Shown here in pieces: positions 41,945 through 52,465 of a stretch of DNA of 64,000 bases; positions within the stretch are counted from its first letter, which is position 1, and each line of letters begins with the position of its first letter. The translations under genes were made by a program, and so were the position numbers. Source of the stretch: Clostridiaceae bacterium (GTDB lineage Bacteria; Bacillota; Clostridia; UBA1212; DUPL01); contig DUPL01000044.1 of NCBI GenBank assembly GCA_012838385.1, positions 1 through 64,000 of the forward strand. The letters run 5' to 3'. The notes under the pieces are model-generated. The model was not told the origin of the DNA. It made no database searches and saw only the letters and a list, made by a program, of their open reading frames with translations.

Positions 41945-43753
41945 ATGAACATTGTTCGATTTAATAAATGCCTATTAATGTTGCTTGGCGTTATTTTCTT
42001 TTTTCAGACTGTTCATGCCAATTTAAAAGACTACGAAACCATCTACGTAGATGACATGGCTTACGCAATGGAGAATACATATATAAAAGAAGAAATTAGA
42101 TTTGAAGTTCCCTATGCTCTTTCAAAGTACAATGTGACAAGAACAGATGATGGGGGCTATTTGTTTCTTCATGTTGATGGGAATAGATTAAGCTCTGTTA
42201 AATATGACGCAGAGGGAAAATGTGTGTTTGGAGACCCTCTTGATTCTGGCAACTACAAACTTATACTCGAGGATGAAGAAAAACAAGTGGAAGTTTTAAA
42301 GTCAAGATTTAATCTTGCTGATATGCAGGAGTATAATCTTGTTAATCATGTGGCTTGTTTTGACGATGAATATTTCTATCTGCCGATAATTTCAACTGAC
42401 GAAAGTATTGTCATATCAATGGTTAGGTTCAGTTTGGTTGACGGAATGCCTGACTATGCATACAAGGAAGATTTGTTTGAAACTGAGAAAGACAATTGCT
42501 TTTCCTTTGGAGCTGTTCATGCAGGAGATGGTATTGTTGTGGTGAATATAGACAAATATGTTTATGAAGAAGACAACCTTGTTTCCCTAATGCATGAGAT
42601 TTGGCTTGCTGGTTTGGGTTTTGAAAAGAAGCTTGTTTACTCTGAGGAGAAAAGGATAGATGAGCTTGAGGAGGGAGCGATTGTCAGAAAGTCAGCAGTT
42701 TCCCATATGGCAGTTTCTTATGAAAACGACGTATATTTTGTAGAAGGTGTTATGTATGGTGAATATAATAAGGATGGCGAACATGAAGTGGAATGCCAAG
42801 TGTACAGGCTTGGAGAGGATTCTTTTGCAGCAAGCGTAAACGAGCTTGTTGAGATGGATTATACTTTGGAAAATGGTGAATACTACTCCGTAAACCTGCT
42901 GCCGTCCAACAAGGGTCTTGGATGCATATTCAACTTCTGCGACGTCCAAAGCGATCTGGACAGCATATATACATATTATTCGGCAATTATTCTTTTATCG
43001 TATGAGGATATGAGCGTTCAATTCATAGCATATTATCCAGAAAGTGAATTGGTTGATGTAAATGACACTGAAATGCTGAGATATCAGAATTACCTTGACC
43101 TTCTAGAAATTAATGATGAGCTGACTACTGTTTGGGAGTACAGAATGCCGACAGAAGATGTCATCTTTTTGGGAGAGTTGAAGAGTTTAAGTTTTGTTAT
43201 GCTGGATGATGAGGGTAATGTAAAGGATACCCTTATCATGAAAGAGTCATTGACAAACGCAGAAGCCATCTATGGATGTGCAGGGACAAACAGATTGTAT
43301 GTATTTGATGACATACCTGAGTACGACAAATACACACAGGTTCTTTCTCCGGATACGATTGTATCTTTTGTATCTATGGGTTACGGAGTTGCTTACACTG
43401 TAACGGGACTAACTGCAGTGGTAGTTGAAGTTGATGAAGAAGCAAACGTAATTGAAGGTTTAAGAATAAACAATATAAATATTGATGAATTGTCAGAAGA
43501 AGTTTATGTGGAATTTGAAGAACAAAGGCTTGAAAATTGCATGTTTTCCCACGATAAGGAAGGAGATTACATCGTCACTATTGTAGTTGTTTCAAGTGAT
43601 GGTAGAGAGTTCAGGTTTGAAAGAGAAGTAACTGTAATTCCGTCAAGTGTTGTGAATCCTCCTACCGGGGAGCCATGGCTGGCATTGTCACTGGTTGTGG
43701 CTATTGTCATGCCGCTTGTGTTATGCAAAACGGAGAGGAGAAAACATGCCTAA
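41945..43753 (+). CDS. secreted surface protein with sortase-like C-terminal signal
   Basis: No known domain is recognised in most of the 602 residues. ATG 41945 has AAAGGGGTG upstream. There is an N-terminal signal peptide (LLMLLGVIFFFQTVHA) and an acidic beta-rich body with repeated ILxxDEEKQ/VDDxxYxMEN-like stretches. The C-terminus has NPPTG at about 571-575, a hydrophobic helix and the basic tail KTERRKHA, the layout of a cell-wall sorting signal. No sortase is in the window. The next gene begins at the base after its stop. Confidence 0.7.
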   Translation: MNIVRFNKCLLMLLGVIFFFQTVHANLKDYETIYVDDMAYAMENTYIKEEIRFEVPYALSKYNVTRTDDGGYLFLHVDGNRLSSVKYDAEGKCVFGDPLDSGNYKLILEDEEKQVEVLKSRFNLADMQEYNLVNHVACFDDEYFYLPIISTDESIVISMVRFSLVDGMPDYAYKEDLFETEKDNCFSFGAVHAGDGIVVVNIDKYVYEEDNLVSLMHEIWLAGLGFEKKLVYSEEKRIDELEEGAIVRKSAVSHMAVSYENDVYFVEGVMYGEYNKDGEHEVECQVYRLGEDSFAASVNELVEMDYTLENGEYYSVNLLPSNKGLGCIFNFCDVQSDLDSIYTYYSAIILLSYEDMSVQFIAYYPESELVDVNDTEMLRYQNYLDLLEINDELTTVWEYRMPTEDVIFLGELKSLSFVMLDDEGNVKDTLIMKESLTNAEAIYGCAGTNRLYVFDDIPEYDKYTQVLSPDTIVSFVSMGYGVAYTVTGLTAVVVEVDEEANVIEGLRINNINIDELSEEVYVEFEEQRLENCMFSHDKEGDYIVTIVVVSSDGREFRFEREVTVIPSSVVNPPTGEPWLALSLVVAIVMPLVLCKTERRKHA

Positions 43754-45967
43754 ATGAGGATAAATGAATCGATCAAGGATAATCTCATACTTCTTGAAAA
43801 ACTTACACTGGGGGAAAAGGTTTCGCTATTATCATCCGATACCCCCTCCAAACTGAAGGGGGTTGCCAGACTTGGCGTGCCGTCCATATCCTTTACTACT
43901 CCAACCAAAGGATATTTAAGAGCTGGTCAGGGTGGATTTGCTAGTTTCGACAAACTGGATTTTACTTGTTTTCCCTCATTCAGCCTTGTCAGTTGCAGCT
44001 TTAACAGAGAGCTTCTTATTGAAATGGGTGAAGCTGTGGCAAAGGAATATCTTGCTAACGAGATTTCTACTTTTATTGTATCGTGTTCTGTTCTTGATTC
44101 TCCGTATTATGGAAGAGGATATGAATTGTTCGGGGAGGACCCTTATGTTGTCGGGGAACTGGTTTCCGCATTCGCTGTAGGACTTCAAACCTATGGAATA
44201 GGGGCAATTCTTTCCGACTTTGTCATTTATTCAGGAGAAAAGCAATATAAAAATATACATATAGATGATTTTTACTTGCACGAAAGATATCTAAAACCAT
44301 TCAAAACAGTCATAACCAAAACACAACCGTTAGGAATAATGGTAAATTCTCAAGTTATTAATGATACACAACTATACACCAGTCCAATGTTGAAAATGTT
44401 AAATAATGAATATTCTTTTAATGGTATTGTTCTGAGCGAATGGGGCGGTATTATGGATAGAATGGAATCTTTAAAGTCGGGAGTTCATATCGAGCTTCCT
44501 GGTTCCGGCTGCTTTGATGATGAAATCCTAGAGGCAGTTGAAGATGAAACATTGGATGTTCAAGTAATTGATTCATTGGTTTTGGATATCCTAAATTTTA
44601 TAGACATTACCAAAAAGAACAGGGTTAACGGTTATCAGTATGACAGAACATATAACCACAAACTGGCTGAGAAAGTTGCAGAAGAATCTATATGTCTGCT
44701 AAAGAATGAGGAAAACATACTGCCTCTTGATCCAAATGATAAAATTGCAGTGATTGGCAATGCCCAAATGCCAATGATACAGGTTGCAGGTTCTTCCTAC
44801 GTGCCTGTAAGCATAATCGACGACCCGCTTTATTGCATGAGGGAGGTGTCTCCAAGCCTGACTGGCAGCAATATTCTACATTCAGAAGGCTATGACAAAA
44901 CCACCGAGGAAATACGCAATGAGCTTGTTTATGAGGCGTTAAGAACTGTTATGGATGCAAAGGCGGCTGTAATGTTCCTGGGATTTGACAATTCTCAAGT
45001 CAGCGAATGCAGCGATTTTGAAAGTCTCGAATTGCCTGCAAACCAGCTGGATTTAATAGATTCAATTCTTCGGTATAACAAGAATATTGTGGTTGTGTTG
45101 AATACTCCAATATGTATCAAAATGCCCTGGCTTGACAAGGTAAAAGCGGTTGTTGACGCAAAAGTTCCGGGAGAGGCTTTTGGGCCTGCTGTTGCAAACA
45201 TATTGTTTGGCATAGTGAATCCTTCAGGAAAGTTGTCTTGTGCATATCCGGCACTGTTTCCTTTTGGACACGGTTTGTCTTACACAAGATTTGAGTACAG
45301 CGACATATATCTGGAATACGATGATGATGCGTATATGATTAGTTTTGTTCTTGAGAATACAGGGGAGGTGTCCGGCAAGGAGGTTGTATTTCTTTATGTT
45401 GAAACAAACAGACACAAAAAGCCGTATAAAAGACTTGTAGGATTTTGCAAGCCTGGTCTTGCCCCAGGAGAGAAAAAGAAAGTTACTTTCAGGGTGGCAA
45501 GTGAGGAACTTTCTATTTACGATAGGGAGAGAAAATGTGAAACATTATTCTCCGGAGACTACACTTTTCATATATGTGCATCCGAGCAGGATGTAAGATT
45601 AAGTATAACCACATATATTGAAGGGGAAAATCCAATAGAGAAGGATTTTCTGATTCCTGACAAAAGAGTTGAGTTTGAGGAAGTGGAAAAAAGGGATTTA
45701 TACACACTTGATTCAACTCTAAAAGAGCTTATGGACTCGCCTGCAGGTAAAAGGCTGTATCACTGGTGTTACAAACGGGCAAAAAAGCGAATGGGACTTG
45801 ATGCCGAGAATCCCGTTTTCGCTTTGAATCTGGATATGTTTCTCAATACTCCTTTGAGGAAGCTAGTGCTGTTTAGTGAAGGTAAACTCACATTTAAGAA
45901 AGCCCAAGGTTTGGTGGACATATGTAATGGAAAGCCTATCAGGGGAGTGTCCAAAGTACTGTTTTAA
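43754..45967 (+). CDS. GH3-family protein with eroded active site
   Basis: The 737-residue protein has the GH3 layout: N-terminal barrel, second sandwich domain (EESICLLKNEENILPLDPNDKIAVIG), PSGKLSCAYP, and C-terminal fibronectin-like domain (YDDDAYMISFVLENTGEVSGKEVV). Active-site motifs are altered. The nucleophile position usually reading SDW is SEW, with Glu229 in place of Asp, and the usual KHF/AYN motifs are absent (LSDFVIYSGE, MVNSQVIND). No signal peptide. It may be a sugar-binding pseudoenzyme or have shifted chemistry. It abuts the surface protein gene, suggesting one transcript. Confidence 0.8.
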   Translation: MRINESIKDNLILLEKLTLGEKVSLLSSDTPSKLKGVARLGVPSISFTTPTKGYLRAGQGGFASFDKLDFTCFPSFSLVSCSFNRELLIEMGEAVAKEYLANEISTFIVSCSVLDSPYYGRGYELFGEDPYVVGELVSAFAVGLQTYGIGAILSDFVIYSGEKQYKNIHIDDFYLHERYLKPFKTVITKTQPLGIMVNSQVINDTQLYTSPMLKMLNNEYSFNGIVLSEWGGIMDRMESLKSGVHIELPGSGCFDDEILEAVEDETLDVQVIDSLVLDILNFIDITKKNRVNGYQYDRTYNHKLAEKVAEESICLLKNEENILPLDPNDKIAVIGNAQMPMIQVAGSSYVPVSIIDDPLYCMREVSPSLTGSNILHSEGYDKTTEEIRNELVYEALRTVMDAKAAVMFLGFDNSQVSECSDFESLELPANQLDLIDSILRYNKNIVVVLNTPICIKMPWLDKVKAVVDAKVPGEAFGPAVANILFGIVNPSGKLSCAYPALFPFGHGLSYTRFEYSDIYLEYDDDAYMISFVLENTGEVSGKEVVFLYVETNRHKKPYKRLVGFCKPGLAPGEKKKVTFRVASEELSIYDRERKCETLFSGDYTFHICASEQDVRLSITTYIEGENPIEKDFLIPDKRVEFEEVEKRDLYTLDSTLKELMDSPAGKRLYHWCYKRAKKRMGLDAENPVFALNLDMFLNTPLRKLVLFSEGKLTFKKAQGLVDICNGKPIRGVSKVLF

Positions 45968-45976
45968 CAAATTAAA

Positions 45977-46006
45977 TTGCATATGGCAGTTATTGTATGA
46001 TATAAT
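45977..46006 (+). promoter_or_regulatory. promoter of pepF
   Basis: TTGCAT (45977-45982), 18-base spacer, TATAAT (46001-46006), 37 bases before the ATG. Confidence 0.65.
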
Positions 46007-46043
46007 GCATTGAATTTAAGTATAAAACGTGTAGGAGGCACTT

Positions 46044-47846
46044 ATGAATACTGATAAATTACTCGAGAGATCTGAGATTGATGACGGGTATAAATGGAGA
46101 GTTCAAGACATTTATGCCGATGATAATCTATGGGAAAAAGATTTTGAAAAGGTTAAGAACGCAATTGACTTACTCGCTTCTTTTAAAGGAAAGATAAGTG
46201 AAAGTGGAGAGAGTTTGCTTGAATTTTTGAAAAAAACGGATGAGGTTTCCCAACTGTTGGAGAAAATGATTGTTTATGCAATCATGCGTCGCGATGAAGA
46301 TACAAGAGAAAGCTTTTATCAGAAGATGTATGATAGATGTGGCTCTTTGTTTACAGACATAAATGCTGCGTTGGCTTTCTTTGAGCCCGAGCTTTTGGCA
46401 ATGGACAAAGAAAAAATTGACGCCTTTTTTGAAAACACTGAGGGATTGTCTCTGTACAGGTTTAAGATAGATGAAATAATGAGGAAAAAACCTCACATTT
46501 TGTCTGAAGCTGAAGAGAGAATAATGGCTCTTTCCGGCGATGCAATAGATACTGCCGACAATGTGTTTTCCATGTTTAACAATGCCGACTTGAAGTTCCC
46601 TGAAGTCAAGGATGAAGACGGCAATATGAAGGAGCTTACACAGGCCAGATACATTTCCTTCCTGATGTCTGAAAACAGGGAAGTCAGAAGGGGTGCATTT
46701 AAGGCATTGTATGAGACTTATGGCAAATGGAGAAACACTCTGGCTTCATGTCTTTCAGGGCAGGTCAAATCCAACAGATACGTTGCAAGAGCAAGGAATT
46801 ACGACTCCTGTATTGAAATGTACTTGGATAATGATTTTGTAAAGACGGATGTATACAACAACCTGATTGAGACTGTTGAAAGCAATTTGGACAAGTATCA
46901 GGAGTATATGGAGTTAAAAAGGAAAGCCATGGGGCTTGATGAGATTCACATGTATGATATATATGCTCCTATTGTGAAGGTTCCTCAAAAGAAATACACC
47001 TTTGAAGAAGGAAAGGAAATCGTCATTGAAGCATTGAAACCCTTGGGAGAGGATTATCTTAAACTGGTAAAGAAAAGCTTTGACGAAGGCTGGATAGATG
47101 TTTATGAGAATGTGGGGAAGAGATCCGGTGCTTACTCAATAAGTTGTTATGGAGTGCATCCATATGTGCTTCTAAACTGGCAGGGCACTTTAAATGATGT
47201 GTTTACACTTGCTCACGAATTGGGACATGCAATGCATTCATATTTGAGCAACAAGAATCAGCCTTTCGTATACGCAAGATACAAAATCTTTGTTGCAGAA
47301 GTTGCCTCAACAGTCAATGAGAATCTCCTTATAGATTACCTTATGAACAATACTGATGACGAAAACATCAAGGCTTATCTCGTAAATCACTATCTGGAGG
47401 AGTTCAGGGGTACTGTATACAGACAGGTCATGTTTGCACACTTTGAAAGGGACATGCACGCTCTTTACGAATCAGGACAAGCTTTGACACAGGAAACTCT
47501 GTGCAAGCTTTACTATGACCTCAACCTCAAATATTTTAGTCCTGCGGTGGTTGTGGACAAGGATATTGAGATGGAGTGGGCTCGTATTCCGCACTTCTAT
47601 TCATCCTTCTATGTATACAAGTATTCCACAGGATTTTCAGCAGCGGTCGCTTTTGCCAAGAACATCCTGAGTGGAGATAAAACTCTTGCTGACAAATATT
47701 TGAATCTTCTTAAGAGTGGAGGCAATAATTATCCTATAGAGCAACTTAAACTTGCAGGTGTTGATTTGTCAAAACCTGATCCTATAGAAGACGCACTTAA
47801 TGTATTTGGTGAAAATGTGAAAAAACTGAGTGCGTTAATTGTATAG
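46044..47846 (+). CDS. pepF: oligoendopeptidase F
   Basis: Cytosolic zinc peptidase of family M3 that cleaves short peptides. The 600-residue protein has the zinc motif HELGH at 391-395 with the third ligand Glu in the following helix (VAEVAST). The N-terminal helical domain and the C-terminal RIPHFYSSFYVYKYSTGF segment are typical of PepF. GGAGG precedes the ATG. It is followed by the glycosyltransferase genes 16 bases after its stop. Confidence 0.95.
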   Translation: MNTDKLLERSEIDDGYKWRVQDIYADDNLWEKDFEKVKNAIDLLASFKGKISESGESLLEFLKKTDEVSQLLEKMIVYAIMRRDEDTRESFYQKMYDRCGSLFTDINAALAFFEPELLAMDKEKIDAFFENTEGLSLYRFKIDEIMRKKPHILSEAEERIMALSGDAIDTADNVFSMFNNADLKFPEVKDEDGNMKELTQARYISFLMSENREVRRGAFKALYETYGKWRNTLASCLSGQVKSNRYVARARNYDSCIEMYLDNDFVKTDVYNNLIETVESNLDKYQEYMELKRKAMGLDEIHMYDIYAPIVKVPQKKYTFEEGKEIVIEALKPLGEDYLKLVKKSFDEGWIDVYENVGKRSGAYSISCYGVHPYVLLNWQGTLNDVFTLAHELGHAMHSYLSNKNQPFVYARYKIFVAEVASTVNENLLIDYLMNNTDDENIKAYLVNHYLEEFRGTVYRQVMFAHFERDMHALYESGQALTQETLCKLYYDLNLKYFSPAVVVDKDIEMEWARIPHFYSSFYVYKYSTGFSAAVAFAKNILSGDKTLADKYLNLLKSGGNNYPIEQLKLAGVDLSKPDPIEDALNVFGENVKKLSALIV

Positions 47847-47862
47847 TTTCATAGGAGGAAAT

Positions 47863-49965
47863 ATGCAAAAAAAGTTTATTGCCGTATTGTTGATACTGTT
47901 AGTATTCGCCTTTCCTTTGTTTTCATTTGCCGCCAGCAAGGTCATTGTTTCGGCGGATTTCAACACAAAGGAGAATAAAGGCTTTGTTGAAGATGCTTAT
48001 TTCAAAGATGAAGCCAAATACTATTGGAGTGAAAACGAGGGAAGGGATGGTAGCGGGTGTCTTGTTGTAGAGTGTACAACGGAGAATGATGCAAGATATG
48101 CATATACTGTAAAAGCCAAGAAAAACACCTACTACAGGATTTCTGCGTACATTAAAACCGAAAACGTTTCCTATAAGGATGAGAACGCAAAAGGCGCAAA
48201 CCTTTCTATAAAGGATCTGTTTGATGTACATGGCAACATATTTGGAACCCAGGATTGGACATATGTGGAGTTTTACGGTCTAACTGGTTCCTCCCAGACT
48301 TCATTTACTGTTTTTCTGCGCCTGGGCGGCTATGGGGGAACCAATACCGGAAAGGCCTATTTTGATGACTTCAAGGTAGAGGAGCTGGATTCCCTGCCTG
48401 TGGGTGCGGAGGTAACAGCTCTTTACAAGGAGTCTTCTGCAAATAACGATTTTCCGCCCATGTACACGGACCCCATGAGGGTGGCTGGTTTGCTCACCTT
48501 TTTCAGCGCTATAGTTTTCATTATTTACTACAGATACGTAACCCGGCATAAAGATGCGGTGCAGGAAGGGCTCTCCACACTGCAAAAAGTGGTGCTGCTG
48601 CTCTTCATTGGTCTTTTCTTGAGACTTATCCTCTCTATAACTGCACCACAGTGCTCCATAGATGTAAATCTTTTTTCCTATTGGGCAACGAATGCTGCGA
48701 AACACAATTTTAACATATATAACCAGGTGGATGGAATAGATTATCCTCCCGGGTATATGACAATCCTTATGCTGGTTGGAAAGATAATGAATCTTTTTAA
48801 TGCTTATGGAACGCTTCTGGGTAGAATGCTTATAAAAATGCCTGCCATTTTATGTGATATTGCTATAGCGTACATTATATACAAGCTGGCTGTTAAGAAA
48901 CTGAGCAGCAAATGGACCATTTTCTTGGTTTGTGCGTGGTTGTTCAATCCTGTTGTCCTTATTGACTCGGCAGCCTGGGGGCAGGTTGACTCAGTGCTGA
49001 CATTGGCGATGGTGTTGTGCATTTATTACATTACACAGGAAAAGTATGCGACGGCAGGAGTATGGCTTGCGGTGGCTGTTATGTTGAAGCCTCAGGCACT
49101 GTTCATTTCCCCAATACTGTTTTACGCACTGGTAAAACATTTTACTGTTTCAAAAGAACCGATTGTAGACAAGTTGTTGCATTTTGTCAAAACGTTGTGT
49201 GCGTTTTTGGTGACTTTTCTTTTGATTGCTCTTCCTTACTGGGTAAACATGAAGTCAATATGGCTATATGAACTGTTTCTCGGAACAGCAGATCATTATG
49301 ACTACATTACGGTAAACGCGCTTAACTACCACTTCCTTAAAGGAAACAATTGGGTTAGAGATAGCACTCCGTCTGTTTTTGGATGGTCACTGTTTGCCTG
49401 GGGCATGTTGGCAATTGTTGCTGCTTCCGTGATAACCTGGGTGGTGTACCAGATTAACAAGAAGGAAAAGTCTGTTCCATATCTTATGTCCGCAGTACTT
49501 ATATACCTTGTGGTCAACTTCGGGCCTAGAATGCACGAAAGATACTTTTTCCCGCTTATTGCGCTCATGTTGATTGCGTTGATATATATAAACAACAAAT
49601 GGTTGCTTTATCTGTTTGCGGTTACCTCCGGAGTAAATTTCCTTATTGTGATGGAAATCATGACGGATCTGACAGTAGGAGGATCTGGTGGTAAATACAG
49701 ACATTTCAACTGGCCACACGTGACAACGTTCAGAGGGACATTGGCGTTTATTAACGTGACGTGTTCGGTATTGCTGCTTGTCTTTGCAGTCATGCATACC
49801 ATGAAATTATTCAAAGGTGATAGTCATTTGTTGTGGAAAGATAAAACGGAAGAGATGATTGTGCCTGTCAGTGGTGGATTTATTGATAGAATAAAAAATA
49901 AGATGGCACGATTCAAGAGAAGCGATATTCAAGAGTGGAGTGTGGACAATGAAAAGAAGAATTAG
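47863..49965 (+). CDS. GT-C membrane glycosyltransferase with N-terminal carbohydrate-binding-like domain
   Basis: The 700-residue protein from ATG 47863 (AGGAGG upstream) has a signal peptide, an outside beta-sandwich of about 150 residues (YYRISAYIKTENV, FGTQDW, LRLGGYGGTNTGKAYFDDF), then about eleven membrane helices. Loop motifs YPPGYM and DVNLFSYW are like polytopic GT-C/DUF2029 glycosyltransferases that use polyprenyl-phosphate sugars. A cytoplasmic basic tail ends the protein. Its N-terminal domain is paralogous to that of the next gene, with which it overlaps by 17 bases. Confidence 0.75.
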   Translation: MQKKFIAVLLILLVFAFPLFSFAASKVIVSADFNTKENKGFVEDAYFKDEAKYYWSENEGRDGSGCLVVECTTENDARYAYTVKAKKNTYYRISAYIKTENVSYKDENAKGANLSIKDLFDVHGNIFGTQDWTYVEFYGLTGSSQTSFTVFLRLGGYGGTNTGKAYFDDFKVEELDSLPVGAEVTALYKESSANNDFPPMYTDPMRVAGLLTFFSAIVFIIYYRYVTRHKDAVQEGLSTLQKVVLLLFIGLFLRLILSITAPQCSIDVNLFSYWATNAAKHNFNIYNQVDGIDYPPGYMTILMLVGKIMNLFNAYGTLLGRMLIKMPAILCDIAIAYIIYKLAVKKLSSKWTIFLVCAWLFNPVVLIDSAAWGQVDSVLTLAMVLCIYYITQEKYATAGVWLAVAVMLKPQALFISPILFYALVKHFTVSKEPIVDKLLHFVKTLCAFLVTFLLIALPYWVNMKSIWLYELFLGTADHYDYITVNALNYHFLKGNNWVRDSTPSVFGWSLFAWGMLAIVAASVITWVVYQINKKEKSVPYLMSAVLIYLVVNFGPRMHERYFFPLIALMLIALIYINNKWLLYLFAVTSGVNFLIVMEIMTDLTVGGSGGKYRHFNWPHVTTFRGTLAFINVTCSVLLLVFAVMHTMKLFKGDSHLLWKDKTEEMIVPVSGGFIDRIKNKMARFKRSDIQEWSVDNEKKN

Positions 49966-52435
49966 TCGGATTGTTACTTTTGTCGCAATTTGTTTGTTTG
50001 CAATCATATATCTTGCAGGATGTGCAAAAACTGTTAACCTTAAGCACACCGGTTTTGAAGAGGGCAGCAAGGACTCCATAAAGGGCTGGATTTTGTACGA
50101 TTATCATGAACTGCATGGTGATCCTTTGAGAACCATATTTGACATTGTTCCTGGTGGAGTTTCAGGCAACTGCCTCAAGATTGAGAGTAAAAACCTCAAT
50201 GATGCCAGAGTGTATCAGGAGATCAAGGTAAAGAGAAATACCACATACAAGATAACCGTATATGTCAAGACGGAGAATGTTGAGGAAGGAGCAGGTGTCA
50301 ACATATCCGCCATTGATTGCGCCGATGTTCCAACAGAAAGTGTTTTTGGAACAAACTCTGAATGGCAGGAACTTACGGTTTATGCCAAAACAGGACCCAA
50401 GCAGAGGAGTTTGCAGCTCAGCCTTGGATTGGGCGGTTATGGGTCGGAGTCTTCTGGTGTAGCATACTTTGATAATGTTTCCGTTGAGGTTGCTAAAAAG
50501 GTTCCTCAAGGAGCAAGAGTGTTGAATGTGGAGCCGAGAAAGTCAAGTGATGATAAAGATGGCAAAACCAAACATGAAACATTAATGCAATTTTTGTTTA
50601 TAACCGCACTGGCAAGCCTTTTGATTTACATTGTAGCATTGTGTCTCAAGAGCGATAAGGAGAATTTTACAAATAAAGAAGCTTTGTCGTATGAAATAAC
50701 CAGACCGGGCAAGAGAGACTGGATTATTATTGGAGTTATGACCTTGGTTTGTGCTTTGTTTTCATACTACAAACTGGGCGATATGAAAGCTGCGTCAAAT
50801 TACTGGAAGGCAACAGAGGCCGGAGAGTATGTTATTGTAGAATTTGATTCTGTCAAAAATGTCAGGAGAATTGCATATTCCTGCAACATACCTGCCACAG
50901 CTTCTTACAGGGTTTTGTATGAGGATGAGAATGGAGAGTTCAAACAGACATCGACATTGACTCAAAAGGCTTTCTTTGAGTGGGAGGTTTTCAAAACCAA
51001 CTTTACAACAAAAAGAGTCAAGATAGAAGCAAGAAGCACAGGGCTTGGAATAAATGAGGTTGGCTTCTTTGAAACTGATGAAGATGGCAATCTTAAACAG
51101 ATACCAGTCAAGGTGGTTGAGCAAAAGTATACGGAAGTTGAAGGCTATGGCAAGCCTGAGTATCTGTTTGACGAACAGGATACTGTACCTGTTGCAAGAA
51201 CATACATGAATGGAACATATTTCGACGAAGTTTATTTCCCAAGAACCGCTTATGAGCATATTCATGGATTGAAGATTTACGAAACCACACATCCACCCAT
51301 GGGCAAGAACTTTATTGCGCTAGGGATAAAGATTTTTGGCATGAATCCTTTTGGATGGAGATTCATGGGAACGCTTGCAGGCGTGCTTTTAGTTCCAATT
51401 ATGTATCTGTTTGCACTTAAACTGTTTAAAAAGAGATTCTACGCATTTATTGCAGCTTTCCTTATGATGTTTGACTTCATGAGGCTGGCTCAGACAAGAC
51501 TTGCGACAATAGACTCGTACTCGTGTTTGTTTGTACTACTAATGTACTACTTTATGTACGACTACTTTGTCGTAAAATCCTACGATTTGACCTTTAGAAG
51601 GTCGTTAAGGCCGTTAATCTTCGCAGGTCTTGCCTTTGGTTTAGGAGCTGCAGCAAAGTGGACATCTCTCTATGCAGGTGCGGGACTTGCCCTACTGTTC
51701 TTCTTGGCAAAATATGCGGAGGCGGAGGACTATATAGCAAAGAGAACATCATCCCCGGATAATACAAAGACCTGGTGGTTAAAAAACAACTTCCTGCCAA
51801 CATGCCTTGCCTGCGTTGTGCTGTTTGTAGTAATTCCTGGAATAATATATGTTCTATCATACATCCCATATATTCCATCTAGTGGTGGAAAGGGACTTTG
51901 GGATATCGTGATTGACAACCAGAAACACATGTATAAATATCATGCAAACCTGAATGCAAAACATAGCTTTGGTTCTCCATGGTGGTCATGGCCGATAATG
52001 GTGAGACCCATCTGGTATTTTATAAAAGATGGTTCATCGCCTATGAGAAGCACTATTGTTTCATTTGGCAACCCGGCCATCTGGTGGGTTGGCATAGTGG
52101 CAATTGGATATACTGCTTTTATGGCATGGAAGAAGAGGGACAAATACATGATTCCTGTCATAGTGGGTTATGGTCTTCAGTACTTCCCGTGGATACTGGT
52201 AACCAGAGTTGCCTTCATTTATCACTACTTCACAGCAGTACCTTTCATGATTCTTATGATTGTGTATGCAATCAAGAACCTGCTTGAAGATGGAATAATA
52301 AAGAAGTCTACTGTATGGTTGTATCTGGGAGTTGTACTTGTTTTGTTTGTCATGTATTACCCAGTACTAACAGGTCTTGAGGTCAAGAGAAGTTTTGTTG
52401 ACATGTTGAAAATATTCTCAACCTGGGTATTTTAG
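49949..52435 (+). CDS. PMT-like (GT39) protein glycosyltransferase with carbohydrate-binding-like domain
   Basis: The 828-residue protein from ATG 49949 has a lipobox (IIYLAGC), an N-terminal beta-sandwich (YKITVYVKTENV, FGTNSEW, LGLGGYGSESSGVAYFDN), two helices, a second outside domain (about 275-390, discoidin-like), then the PMT part. This has the DE motif (FDEVYFPRTAYEHIHG) and THPPMGK, as in bacterial protein O-mannosyltransferases, and about nine helices. It is predicted to transfer a sugar from a polyprenyl carrier to secreted proteins. The GT2 gene at 52466 could make the carrier sugar. Confidence 0.8.
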   Translation: MKRRISRIVTFVAICLFAIIYLAGCAKTVNLKHTGFEEGSKDSIKGWILYDYHELHGDPLRTIFDIVPGGVSGNCLKIESKNLNDARVYQEIKVKRNTTYKITVYVKTENVEEGAGVNISAIDCADVPTESVFGTNSEWQELTVYAKTGPKQRSLQLSLGLGGYGSESSGVAYFDNVSVEVAKKVPQGARVLNVEPRKSSDDKDGKTKHETLMQFLFITALASLLIYIVALCLKSDKENFTNKEALSYEITRPGKRDWIIIGVMTLVCALFSYYKLGDMKAASNYWKATEAGEYVIVEFDSVKNVRRIAYSCNIPATASYRVLYEDENGEFKQTSTLTQKAFFEWEVFKTNFTTKRVKIEARSTGLGINEVGFFETDEDGNLKQIPVKVVEQKYTEVEGYGKPEYLFDEQDTVPVARTYMNGTYFDEVYFPRTAYEHIHGLKIYETTHPPMGKNFIALGIKIFGMNPFGWRFMGTLAGVLLVPIMYLFALKLFKKRFYAFIAAFLMMFDFMRLAQTRLATIDSYSCLFVLLMYYFMYDYFVVKSYDLTFRRSLRPLIFAGLAFGLGAAAKWTSLYAGAGLALLFFLAKYAEAEDYIAKRTSSPDNTKTWWLKNNFLPTCLACVVLFVVIPGIIYVLSYIPYIPSSGGKGLWDIVIDNQKHMYKYHANLNAKHSFGSPWWSWPIMVRPIWYFIKDGSSPMRSTIVSFGNPAIWWVGIVAIGYTAFMAWKKRDKYMIPVIVGYGLQYFPWILVTRVAFIYHYFTAVPFMILMIVYAIKNLLEDGIIKKSTVWLYLGVVLVLFVMYYPVLTGLEVKRSFVDMLKIFSTWVF

Positions 52436-52465
52436 ATAAAAAATATAAATGAAAGGGTTAGTTAA

